DNA from: Paramecium pentaurelia
Lineage: Eukaryota > Ciliophora > Oligohymenophorea > Peniculida > Parameciidae
DNA length: 64,000 nucleotides
Reading direction: 5' to 3'
Assembly: GCA_905183005.1 (NCBI GenBank)
Contig: CAJJDO010000002.1
Coordinates: 276,532 to 340,531, forward strand
Shown: one piece after another, positions 48,095-60,296 of the stretch
Layout of the letters: every line of letters starts with the position of its first letter
How positions within the stretch are numbered: position 1 is the stretch's first letter
Notes under the pieces: model-generated
The model's database searches: none
Told to the model about the DNA's origin: nothing
Seen by the model: only the letters and a program-made list of their open reading frames with translations
Translations under genes and position numbers: made by a program

Positions 48095-49966
48095 ATGCAA
48101 TAAATTGAATAAGGACCATTATGGTAAGCTATTCCTAAGGATTTTGTGTAAACAAAGGTTAAATATGAGGCAACTGTAACAAAATTAGGGAAAAAGTAAC
48201 ATTAAAGACATCTTGTAGTTACTGATAAACATATTTTATTATTCAAAGTAATTGAAACTATATTAAAAAGGAAAATGGAAAATTTGCACATAAATTATTG
48301 CCTTTAGATTTTTCAACTAGATTTGAAATATTTAGAGATGCTCCTATTTTAAAGTCAAATGCTTAAACAAAAAAATCAACTCCAAACACTCCTCATTCAA
48401 ATAGACCTGACATTGTTAAACCAGAGGATGTTTAAACTTTAGGGAATATCTTACATATAAGATTATAGATAGAAACATCAGAGAAACATTGGGATTTCAC
48501 TAGTGATTAAGAAACGCTGAAAACATTTAGAAAACTATTTGGTTAAAAAATAAATCAGATGGGATTTCATCATATGTTTAAAGTATTCAAAAAGATTGGC
48601 AAAGGCAATTTTGCAAGTGTGTATTTAGCAGAGAGAATAGAAGATGGTTAATAGATGGCAATTAAAGCATTTTCAAAAAGTGCAGTTTATGCTGAAGAAA
48701 ATGGGAAAGTAAGATTATACATATCAAAAATAGGAAGGACTCATAAATGAAATTACTATAATGAGAGAATTAGATCATCCAAATATTATGAAACTCTATG
48801 AAGTCTATGAGACATAGAATTCATTATATATGGGTTTAGAATTATTATAGGGAGGCTAACTCTATGATTTAATGAAGAAGAAAGTAATATTAAACAATAA
48901 ATAAATACAATCTATAATGAAAGGATTGTTAGATGGATTGGCACACATGCATTCCAAAAATATAATGCATAGAGATTTGAAGTTAGAGAATATATTATTC
49001 AAAGAATAAAAGTTAATTTAAACATTATTATAATAGTGATATCAATTCTGTAGTGATAGCTGATTTTGGTTTAGCAACATTTGTAAATCTGCCAATCTAT
49101 TTATATTGTAGATGTGGAACACCTGGTTTTGTAGCACCAGAAGTGATAAATATTACAGATATGTCAACTACATATGATAGTGTTTGTGATATTTACTCTT
49201 TAGGATTGGTATTCCACATACTTTTGACAGGAAAACCAGGATTCCCAGGAAGAAGTTATAACACTATTGTTCAATAGAATAAAGAGGCTAAAGTTAATTT
49301 TAAAAGTTCAGTGTTTGATGTTGTACCACCATAAGCATTAGAATTATTAAAATAAATGTTAGAACCTAATCCAAAAAAAAGAATTACAGCTAGAGATGCT
49401 ATGAAATTTGAATATATTTAATTATGCGAAGGAATTCAATAAAACATCTCATCAGAAGAAGATGGAGATATTGGAGAAGTTGATGATAAACCTGGATTAA
49501 ATGCTAGAATATAATTAATCAATGAACAGTAAAATCTTATAATTTATAATAGAGCTGCCAAATTTGATATGCTTAGAATTAATCAATTAACTAACTCACC
49601 CTTAAAATCTCCAGTCATGTAAGCAACAAATAAAATGAAAGAAGTATAAAATAAAGATTAATAAATGATTATGAGAACTCCTGTTATTACAGGTAGAACT
49701 GTTGGATGTGAAGGTATATTAATAAACAAACATTAGATTCTCCAAATATGAACTAGTTTGTTTCACCAAGTGTTCAATTCAAAAAACTTTAAGATAAGTA
49801 AATATTTTCTTCATTATTAAGTTAATAATAAGCCCCAACAGGAAATGTTTTGTTAAAATACACTTAAAAGCCATAATAACAATAACCAAAAGACAATGAA
49901 GATGAAAAGAAAGAATAATCTAATATTGCAAAATCAGTAAAGGCTGCACTTAGTAAACATGTCTGA
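48095..49966 (+). CDS. Protein kinase with N-terminal PH-like domain, 591 aa
   Basis: Introns of 23 (AAG acceptor), 25, 25 (GTT start) and 23 nt give 592 codons. The first 150 residues (HQRHLVVTDKHILLFK, then LHIRLQIETSEKHWDFTSDQETLKTFRKLF) resemble a PH domain ending in its C-terminal helix. The kinase follows: GKGNFASVYLAERI, MAIKAFSK, HPNIMKLYEVYE, MHRDLKLENIL, IADFGLATF, CGTPGFVAPEV and DIYSLGLVFHILL. This is a CAMK-like or ciliate-specific kinase; HRDLKLEN is common in CAMKs. All catalytic residues are kept. The tail of 140 residues is disordered. Phosphoinositide targeting by the PH-like domain is plausible but unproven. Confidence 0.88.
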
Positions 49967-50074
49967 TTTAAATCAAAAACAATTATTTATTTTATATATT
50001 TTTTAATTCTACTTAAATAGAACAGTTTTTATGAATTATAATCTTATTTCTAATTTAATACCTATAATTTTTCA

Positions 50075-51050
50075 TCATTCTTACCCATCTTCCTTTATTT
50101 TCTCCTAAGATTCCTCACTTTCAGATTGAGAACTTTCATGCTCTTATTCAACTGGCTGCTCTTTAATTTTCTGACTCTAAAAATCAAGAAATTATTAATA
50201 TGCTCTTTATAATCTCTCTTTTAGGTCTTTTTCCATTTCCTAATCAAAAATTTAATATATTTCTTACATTGAATCTCTCATTACTATATTCTTTAAGAGG
50301 ATTCATACCTTCATTTGTCTTAACTGGTTACCATAATATATATGGAGCTGTTCTAATAATTTCTTAAGATATATAATTTACTTAGTGATAAAAAACTCTC
50401 TCATAGTTTTTAATTAAAGCTCCAATAATAATTACTATATATAATTGTTATAATATTTACTTGTCTTCTAAATTCATCTGCTGCCAATTCTCTCTCTAAT
50501 TGTTTTCTCTCTGTCACCAATTATTCCTTTCTTTTCTATTTTCTATATATTATAATATACATCTTAATCTTCTTTAAAAGCCATTATATCTTGTCTGTCT
50601 TTATCCTCAAGTCTTTTATTGATTTCAATTTGTTTATCCAACTAAATTGATATGATACTATAAATTACTTTTTATTTTTCTCCTTCTAAATCTTATTTTG
50701 CTCTTTATAAATGGTTTCCAAATAGAAATTTTACTATTCTTCTATCCTTCTCTTTCTAGGCAATGGGTACTTTTTGATCAAGCTACTTTTACTTTTCAGC
50801 ACGTTCCTCCTTTGCACCCTCAAGATTGATTACAAAAGTCTTCAAAACATTCGTATTCTATAAATTACCTTTTCATTTTCATCCTTAGATTTCTTAATTT
50901 TATGATTATTCTTTCTATTATCATATTAAATAAAAATTACTAAAAGGGCATGCTTTTTATTTCTTTTATCAAACTTTTTCTTTTATTTAAACTTTCTTAT
51001 TGTTTCTTATTTAATTCTTTTAATTTGTTTTTTATGTCATCTACATTCAT
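50075..51050 (-). CDS. Pinin-like splicing-associated protein, 263 aa
   Basis: Seven introns (26, 29 AAG, 27, 25, 26, 23 AAG and 28 nt) turn 976 bp into exactly 264 codons, one of the most intron-dense genes here. The core reads KDRRIVKFLFGNHLQRAKQDL, then EINKRLEDKDRQDIMAFKED and KRKEQLVTERKQLERE. That is the pinin/SDK/memA pattern, with the conserved RRxxxxFLxGTLxxF block, and later FFITK...IYYGMNP in place of RTKxxPxIYYxP. Pinin is part of exon-junction and splicing complexes and links mRNA processing with export. The tail is Glu/Ser-rich (SSQSESEE). The assignment rests on pattern, not on an alignment. Confidence 0.7.
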
Positions 51051-51501
51051 TTTGTTGTAATTATATTTATTAATAAATTTTATATTATAACTATTATATT
51101 TTAGACTAAATATATATATGTATTACATAATAACAAACATATTTTGTTAAGATTTATATGTATAAAATCAAACGATATTTAGTTATTTGAAGATTGAATT
51201 TAGATAATAATAAAAATAAAGTTTTGATTAAGTTTTTTAAAATGAAATATTTTGAACAATTAGAAATGTATATTTGGATGGAATATTCATTCAATTATCC
51301 TTAGAGATATCAGATTCCTTAAAGATATAAGAATTGATTAAAATAGAGAATATAATCTAGAAATATAAAACTAATAATCATAATCAAGAATATCAAACTC
51401 CATCATAGTTCATTGAAGGTGGAATATAAAAATATATTTAGATTAATTAATGAATTAATATATTAAATGTGTAATTTGCAAATATAATTGTACACACAAA
51501 G
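51051..51501. other. Gap with an unresolved small coding-like stretch
   Basis: Between two minus-strand genes. A plus-strand stretch near 51,290-51,440 reads like protein in one frame (IQLSLEISDSLKIQELIK and onward, ending TGA), but its start is in another frame and no canonical intron joins them. It could be a very short gene or a decayed one. Nothing else seen. Confidence 0.3.
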
Positions 51502-52178
51502 TCAACAAGAACAAGTTTATTCTTTTGCTTCTTCTTTCGAGGAATGTGTAGCTAATAGAATTGGTTTTAAATCGTTTTTCTCTATTAATCCATTATCTAT
51601 CCTTTAAACTAATTTTCCTGATAATGTCATGAACATATTCTCTATTTATTCCCCTGTAACTGCACTTGTTTCAAAGTATGAATCTATTGAATATTCTTTT
51701 ACTAATTTTTAAACCTAACTTTCTGTAATTCTTCTTTATTCCTTTTTTAAAATAAATTTAATACGATCAAATCTATCTTATTCCCACATGCTAATATACA
51801 TATATCTGGTCTTGCAAAATCTCTTGCATCTTTTATCCATTATTACATATTCTAAAAAGATTCTGCATTTGTCACATCAAAAACACAAATTGCTCCTAAT
51901 GCACCTCTATAATATGTTCTTGCAATAGATCGATATCTTTCTTAACCTGCAGTATCCCATAATTACAATTTAATGGATTTCCCTTTTATTTAAATCATTT
52001 TCGATGAAAATTCAACACCGACAGTCTAAGCTACATTCTTCGGTTCTAATTTCTTTCATAACATCTCTTTACATTTCCCATTCAAATAATGATACAATAT
52101 GCTAGTTTTCCCACAACTACCATTTCCAATAATAATTATTTTAAAAATATAATCATATGGTTCTTTGTCCATTTCCAT
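51502..52178 (-). CDS. Rab-family GTPase, 208 aa
   Basis: Two introns (27 nt TAG; 23 nt with AAG acceptor) give 209 codons. All G motifs are present: G1 GNGSCGKTS, G3 WDTAGQERYRS, G4 GNKIDL and G5 ETSAVTG. Rab-family segments include ARTYYRGALGAICVFDVTN. The C-terminus CSC is a double-cysteine prenylation signal as in Rab proteins. The catalytic Gln is present in DTAGQE. Switch I reads TVGVEF, close to the Rab consensus. Membrane traffic is the likely role. The specific Rab class (Rab2/4/14-like?) cannot be fixed by eye. Confidence 0.93.
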
Positions 52179-52270
52179 TTCCTTATTTTTATATATTATT
52201 TAATATTGTTATTATTATGTAATTTTTAAATATATTATTTCTCTCACATATATTTTTATTTAATAAATAC

Positions 52271-53428
52271 ATGCAATAATAAATTACATCTATAAGAAAA
52301 TGGCTAGGTTCTAAACATAACAACTCTTTTAGATTAATGTCTTACAATATTTTGGCTGATTCTTTGTTATAAGAAAATGAAAAGCAATTATAATAATATG
52401 AATGGAAGAACAGATGGCCATTAATCTTTTCCTAAATAAAAAAGTATAAGCCTGATATTCTATGTCTTTAAGAATTAGATTGTGATGAAAATGACTTAAG
52501 TTAATTATTAATTCATGATAAATATGAAAAGCTTTATTTAAAAAGAAGTCAAGAAAATCAAAAAGATGGATGTGCTCTCTTTTTCTTAAAATAGAAATTC
52601 AAATTAATCAAGTCCTATAATCTTCACTTAAAACAAGAACATCTATTTTATAACTCTAAAGCCAAAATGGATAAACCTAATATATGTCTTATAACAGTAT
52701 TATAAGATTGTAATGATGGAAATCCTCTCATAGTTGCTAATTCTCATTTGATATTTAATAAAAACAGAGGAGATTTAAAACTAAGTCAACTTCAATTAAT
52801 TATGATCACACTTTAATCTTTACAATTAAAATATTAGAATTCAAGAATTGTATGGTGTGGTGATTTTAATCTAACACCTAATAGTGCTTTGTATTCTTAT
52901 ATTTCATAAGGCCAATAACAATTTAGTAAGTTAAATCCAAAAAGAATAAGTGGCTAATATTCCATTTCTTATCATCCTACTGATTATATGTAGGATAGAA
53001 TTAATGTTTAGAAAAAGTGTGGTGAATTTAATATACAATATGAATAATAAGACATTGATTATGATTATGATCTGTATGTTCAAGCTTTGAGATGCCAAAT
53101 TATAGATGATAATTTTTAATTTCATTAAGCTTAATTAAATCCATATCCAATTGTAGAAACACCAATTCAATTTAGAAGCGTTTATGCAGATTTATAGAAA
53201 ATGAAAAGTAAAGATTTGCATGATTTCTATGCAAAATGGTCTACATATGAACCATTAATTACAACAATGTCTTCATCATAAGTAGGATGTGTAGATTACA
53301 TTTGGATCAATAAATTGCAAGTCTCATAAATATTATAAATGCCTAAAATTGAATATTTAATAGAAAATCCCATTGTAAATTAAGAAGAAGGTAGTGATCA
53401 TCTCCCATTAGTATGCGATTTGTATTGA
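52271..53428 (+). CDS. Endonuclease/exonuclease/phosphatase fold, CCR4/Angel-like, 385 aa
   Basis: Intronless 386-codon frame. Catalytic blocks of the EEP fold appear in order: LMSYNILADSL (Asn), LCLQELDCDE (Glu metal ligand), LIVANSHLIF (His), CGDFNLTPNS (Asp/Asn) and GSDHLPLVC (Asp-His pair) at the end. MSYNILAD and the VDYIW segment are typical of the CCR4/Nocturnin/Angel deadenylase branch, which removes 3' poly(A) from mRNA or acts on 2',3'-cyclic ends. No leucine-rich repeats precede the domain, unlike CCR4, which fits Angel-type proteins. All expected active-site residues are seen. Confidence 0.9.
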
Positions 53429-53585
53429 TTTAATGTTCATATTATTAAGTATCATAATATAATTATAAATTATCATTTATAACTTTGTATAATATAGTTG
53501 TATTTCTAAACAATAAATATATTTTTATAATGAAAAGTAAATAAAATAATAATTATTATATCTATTCAAAATTAATAAATAAAAT

Positions 53586-54341
53586 TCAAATGCAACTTTG
53601 AATATTTTTACTTTAATTATTTTATTTCAATTTTAACTTTTAGTTCTTCTTTTCATTCTTTATAATTAATTATTATTATTATTATTATTCTTGTTTTTAC
53701 ATAATCAACTTTATTAAAAATATAAGGGAGTTTTCTATATTAATTGATAATTTGACAGATGTTTCAAAAAATGGTATACCGTATTATTAAGCTAATTTGA
53801 TTAGATTACTATATACCTAACAAATTGCCTTCCTCAAATGTCACAGCTCGATTATCTTTTTAATCACATTTATTTCCTATAAGTATTCTTATAACACCTT
53901 CATTAGCAATACTATAAATATTTTAATAGTTTTACTTATCAATTTAACTTATCCATTATTAAATACTATTAAACGAATATCTATTTGTTACATCATAAAC
54001 TATAAATATTCCTTATGCTTTTCTAATTTTATCAATTATAAATACCTATAAACTCTATCGATAAAAATATATTTCTCTGGACCTGATATATCATGCTTAA
54101 ATTAATTAAAGATACATACAATTTATAAATGAACACATTAATTTTCAATAAATATGCTCTTTGATACATCATTTTTTAATAAACTATTGCAATTAAGTGT
54201 TTTTTTGTGATTATAAACTTCATCGAAAATATCTTGAGTGTATCGAATAATTAGACTTGTTTTACCTACTTAGTTATCTCCTAAAATAAATAAAGTAATT
54301 TAATCTTCAATTGATTATTATTAAAATTCCTAATTTTTCAT
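53586..54341 (-). CDS. Divergent Rab-like GTPase, 227 aa, catalytic Gln replaced
   Basis: Three introns (24 AAG, 23 and 25 nt) give 228 codons. G1 is GDNQVGKTS. G3 reads HDISGPEKY, where DTAGQE is expected, so the Trp, Thr and catalytic Gln are changed (Gln to Pro). G4 GNKCDQKDN and the G5-like ETSVK are intact. Nucleotide binding is therefore likely but intrinsic hydrolysis poor, as in some atypical Rab/Ran-like proteins. About 60 residues of Lys/Gln-rich tail follow the fold; the very end is QSCI, a possible but weak prenylation signal. The role in traffic is inferred from the fold only. Confidence 0.85.
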
Positions 54342-54571
54342 TTCTACAGATTTTTTCAGGAAATAAATAATTAAAATTTCTTATTAAAATATTATAAAGC
54401 TAGTTAATATTCTATTTTAATTATTTTTTACAATTAAGCTGAAAATGTAAATTGAATAATTTTTGTTCTTAAATAAATAGAAAATTATATAAATGTGAAT
54501 AAGGATGTTTATGCATAGTTTTGAAACAAAAATTGATTTAATAATAAAATGATTTATTAAAAAATAAAAAT

Positions 54572-57500
54572 TCAAATAAATAGTCTTACTTATGATCCTA
54601 GATCTTCTTAATTCTTATTTTGACAACAAAACTACCTTAATTTGATCACCATGACCTGTAATTGTTAAAAAATATCAATTATTAATGAGAATATTAGGAT
54701 AGCTGAAAAAGAGGATATGTGAACCCATCCTAAAGTTATACTAAAATTTTCGTTCAAACCAATATCCTTTAAATAATCGTAAAGAATAAACGTGATTGTG
54801 TTGAAAATAACAAGGGACTCTGTTATAAGAATTTTGTAGTACTCATAATGACTCTGTAATGGGTTATTGGCAATACAAAAAAATAGAAATAAAGATTAAT
54901 TTATTGCAATTAGCAGAGTTTAAAGTTTTCCATCTGTTTACATAAATACAATTATACTTATGAAAGTAAGCTTTTTAATTAATAAAATTGTATTATATTA
55001 TGAAACCCAGACATTTTTGCCTTCTTGAATTCCTTCAAATAAAGATTCATATTATTTCTTAGCTCTTAATGTATTCTAATGAGAGAACTTTTGCATAATA
55101 TTAAAAATATAAATCGAAACTCCTAAATATGAAGCAAATATAGCAAGGGAAAGATATGAATTTATTGTCTCACTTATATTTTTACTCTAAAAATAACTAA
55201 GTTATATTGTCATTGCAAAAGAAATATCATATGCATTAGACATCATTACTCTTAAGATGCCATTATAGTGAAACTCTTTTGAAGACTTATAAAATTGTTT
55301 TCTAATTAAATAAAATCCTTTTGCAATTGTTTAGTTCATTTTCAACAAAAAATAAGGTTACATTTGGTACAATAACATATATGTGATTTTGAAAAAAAAG
55401 TATCCTGAATAGGCAGTTATAAGACAGAATATGAAACTACTAAAATTATCAAGAAATCTTATGTTAATATCATCAGGCTTAAATTTATCATCACGAAGAA
55501 TTTGATTATTCTCTCCTTGCTGAATAAAATTAAACAAATTATCTATTTTCAAGGCTGAAATTGCTGGTTGAATACTAATTAGTTTAAAAACTTCAAAATA
55601 AATATTAAGATTTGGAGGAAATCTAATATTTACGTATTTAATGTATGATAAATATTACAATTGATCCATCAGATTCCAAAATAATTCAGAAGAACCTGTC
55701 ATTAGACATAGACCAGATAAGCCAATTAAGAAATAGATCACTGCCTCATTATAAGCTACAGTACTTTAGGCTAGATTTATCTAATCCTAGTTTAGTACTG
55801 AAGGTGTATTCAATTAAACTGTTTTTGTTAACTATTAAAGAGGTAAATTGTATTCTGAAAGAAATGAATCATTCAAAAATTATATTTTCAATTATGGTCT
55901 CTCTATTGGAGCATTAAAATTCACTTTCAGTAGAATAGTTATGTCGCTTATTTCGTCTTTTGATTCCGATTTAATTATTTAATAGACAATATCATATTGG
56001 GAATCTTTCATATCTATAATACTAGAAATTATTAATTAGGATAATTTATCTTAATCTCCACCATAATATTTCATTTTCTAATCAAATGTTATTTAAACAT
56101 CCTAAAAATCTTCAACATTTGTTGAAAGAAGTTTAACATTAAATTAGGGTTATTTAGAGTAAGCACATAAAGAGAACCTACCTTCTCTATTTTAACATAT
56201 GTAATTAGCTTCTATTTGACAATTTTTGTCACAACCATCCCCATTTTCTATATTACCATCATCACAAAGCTCAGCTGATTTTACATAAGCTCCATCTCCA
56301 CATTAAGATATACAAACATTTTAAACTATAAATCTTCCTAATTCACACTATTAACAAATTCCTTATTAACAATCAATACAATATTCATCACAAGCATATT
56401 GACATTAATGACATCCATCATTTTAATTATTATTCATATCATCACATTATTCGTTACCTGTGATGATTCCATCTCCGCAAAATGGCTTGCAAATATGATC
56501 ATCAATCATCCAACCAAAGTAATCACATTCATAGCAAATACCTTGTTAACAAACAGTGCACATCTCAGAACATTAGAATTAACATTAATAACATCCATCA
56601 TACTATATAAAATTGCCATCATCGCATTCTTCTAAATCTTGAACAACAATACCATCTCCACAAATTATTTCACAATAATTATTAATTAAATGCCAACCTT
56701 ATATTCCACATTCATAACATATTCCAGATCTACAATCAGTGCATTCAATTTAACATTAAAATTTGCATTCGAAACAACCATCATATGGAATAATATTACC
56801 ATCATCGCATTCTTCATTATCTACTACAATTAGATCTCCACAAAAAGAAATGCATTTGTATTCAAATAAATACCAACCATCATTACCACATTCTAAGCAT
56901 ATTCCAATTAAACATTTAGTACATTATTACTATAAACATCTTAATTCACACTAATGACATCCATCAAATTCGATTTCGTTACCATCATCACATTGTTCTT
57001 TTCCAACAATTATGCCATCCCCACAATTAGATCTACAAACTCCAGATACTATATCAATTTCCCATCCTATTCCTTCACATACTTAACACTATCCTTAATA
57101 ACAACTCAAACATTCTTTCTGACACTCTTTTTAACAATTTATACATCCATTATCAACTCCATCATCGCATTACTCATCTTTAGCAACTAATCCATCGCCA
57201 CATTTGCTAACGCAAGAATTCACTCCTTGATTCAAATAAAATCCAAATTCGCATATATAACAAATTTCCATTTGACAGTCAATACAATTTTAATCACAAG
57301 AATATTGGGATAAGTAGCATCCATCATAAGGAATCTCATTCCAATCATCGCATTGTTCGTTTCCTACTACTAATTTATCTCCATTAATTGGATGACAATT
57401 CTTTTAAATTGTGTTCAAAACCCATCCTTTATTACATTAATAACACTCTCCTTTGTAGCAAGTAGAGCAAGAATCTTAACATATTTATTGACATTAAAAA

Positions 57501-60296
57501 CAAAATTGTTTATTTAACAGTTCATTAAACTCTTATTAATTTTTGTCATCGCATTACTCCAATTAAATAGCCACTATACCATCACCACAAATAGGTTAGC
57601 AAATGTTTTTATCAAGATACCAACCATTTAGTTCATCACATTTTATGCATTTATTAAATTAGCAATCAATGCAATGATTTGGACATGAAAATTTACAATT
57701 ATAACATCCTTCATTTGGAGTTTAGTTATTGTCTTCACATTCCTCTGTTTTCACTAAAAGATTATCACCACAAATGGCAACACATTGATTATCCACAATC
57801 TAGAAGCCTTTTTGGCAATGGAAACAAATTCCCCAAAAGCATTCTTCGCAAGTCTCATCACAACTAAATTTACAATCATTACATCCATCATATGGATTAG
57901 AATTACCATCATCACAATCTTCTCCATCAACAATTAAAAGGTCTCCACACACAGGAAGACAAATTACATTTATTCCATCATCATAGAACCCAGACTAACA
58001 TAAACATTAATTGTTGGATAAAATCCTATGAAAATCAGAAACACAGGTTTGACAATTAGTTATCAAAGCTCCTGTACATGTTTCACAATATTTATGACAT
58101 TATAATGATGGACTTGGAGGTGAGGGAGGATTAATTGGTAAGCAAACTCCATTTATTAAAGTATTATATTAACTTGAAGAATCACAGGAAGTGCATTCTT
58201 CCAAATTTTTACAAGTTAAACATCCAGGTTAGTTACATGTAATACAATTATAAGTTTCTGAAATAGAATCAAATTATAGAAACTAATTAACATCGCAATT
58301 TTCATTTAAATGTCCAGATTCCCAAGTAACGCAAGAAACCCCATCATTGCAATCTTGACAAAATGGGAGACACTTAATATTAAATGAAAATATTTACATA
58401 ATGAACAACAATAAAGTAATCAGAAATTGCGCAAAATTAGTCTCTTGGATCTACAGTTGTATCTGTACATTGAAACTCAATATTTAATGGAGACGATGTG
58501 AATGGATTCTGGAAAATTTCAAAATATTTAGTTATTTCATTTAAACTCATACCAATAATGTTTTAACCACTTGTTGATGGTTTGGGATGAGCAACTGATT
58601 TTACTCCTTAAATGGTATAATAAAAATTTCCAGCATATTAATCTCCATATATGACGTTAAATCTTATTGTAACAGCATAGTGTGGTTTGGATATACTCCA
58701 TGATTTTTTATATATTGCATTATTCCATACCATTACACCTCCTAAAACAAATTTAGTTGGAAATATTGAAAATTTTTATTGTGTTAAGAAATTATTACCA
58801 GTTGGAATAATTTCATCGAAGAATTTGTTTATATCTGAAGTAGTCATATTAAAATTATAAAATCCTTTTGCTAAGTATCGAGAGTCTAAAAATAAATTAT
58901 TAAAATTACTTGGTATCATATCTGCATAATCAACACAATTAGCAGAATGCACTGGACAATCGCTGACACAACCATTTTAAAATAACACGTAATTACTGAT
59001 ACATTGTTGACAAGTTGAAAAGTCAGCACATACTGCACAATTTTCTTTACAATTGCCACTATCAATTGTTATATTTCTGAATCCCCATGTCGAAGTTGCT
59101 TAAGTCAGCTATGATCCTTTTAAAATGAGTTTAGGAGTATTAGAGTAAGTTCGAAGAATTGCCTCTATTCGAATTAAATCATAAGTATTTGTGCATATGA
59201 CACTTTACCTATAAATTTTTCTAATTTTCTCAAAATTATAATCAGACGAAGTCTTGATTATTTCACCTTATATTTAGTCATCTAACAATATTTATATTCT
59301 ATTATTAGTCAAAAAGCCTTATAAGTAAAATGTAATCCTTAGTCTGATAAATTTTAAGGATTAAGAAGTTGCCAATTATAAACTCATTCCCTCACTATAA
59401 AGTAAACTACCTACATATTTAGTAGATGAACAATCGAAAATTTATGACGGAGAACTTCTTGAATTTGCAGAATCTTGAACAAACTAAAAAGGAGAATAAG
59501 CAGTGAAAGTTGTAGATTCAAAATACGAAACAAGTGATTTAATTCTTCTATCTGGAACACAAATATTATCTGATCTTGCTATAAAGTAATCTCTTTCACA
59601 TTCTTATCTACATCCAATTCCAGTTTAAGCAAATTAATGAGAAGGGTCACAAGTACAACTACCATCTGTTTATAGAGAACCATAAACACATGTTAGACAA
59701 CTAGTCGAACTTGAACACGTTTTACAAGTTGGTGAACAATATTTGACATAAACAAATACATTCCTAACACCCAGAATTTAATTATCTTCATCAGTTTCAA
59801 TTCCTATAGATATATTAAATTTTTCTTTATATAATACAGGAGATGTACCTACATATGTTATGAAATCAAAATATTATGGTGTTGAACTATTGCATATTTA
59901 TCTTGCATTTTGAGTTAAATCAGAATATATATAATTTCTTTATTACATAATATCTCTTGATGACGAACTCTAGGTTAAGTTCAATGTGAAATAAGCTTGA
60001 TTTCCAGATGTATCACCAGCATTATCAAAAAAGATATCAACTATTACTTCTGATTAGTAACTTTTTTACTAGTAGATCTTATCCATCCTTTATCTGTCAT
60101 CTTTTAGACGTACATATTTTATAGAATTTGATTAGCAAGAATTATTTCTAAAACTTTCATCATTATCAAAATAGTCACAATATTTTGATAGATCCCAACT
60201 ATTGTTAGAAGTGAATCCATCAACAAAACTTTAGTCAATCATTACCCAATTCGCATGGGCTAACAATATTTAAATTGCTGACACAATCAAAAACAT
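54572..60296 (-). CDS. Giant cysteine-rich membrane protein with DUF4215 repeats, 1,899 aa
   Basis: From a signal peptide (MFLIVSAIQILLAHA) at 60296, a 5.7-kb frame needs only one 25-nt intron (GTAAAT...TTAAG) and then has exactly 1,900 codons. The first half is extracellular with Cys-rich spacers such as CKTCSSSTSCLTC. From about residue 600 come ten DUF4215-type repeats, each with a CGDG-like start, CDDGN and YDGC, spaced by CxxC clusters. The last ~450 residues contain about seven hydrophobic segments (first FIFCLITAYSGYFFF), then a short basic tail. Such proteins are common in ciliates. Their function, perhaps surface sensing or adhesion, is unproven. Cysteine content implies an extracellular oxidised domain. 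Confidence 0.85.
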
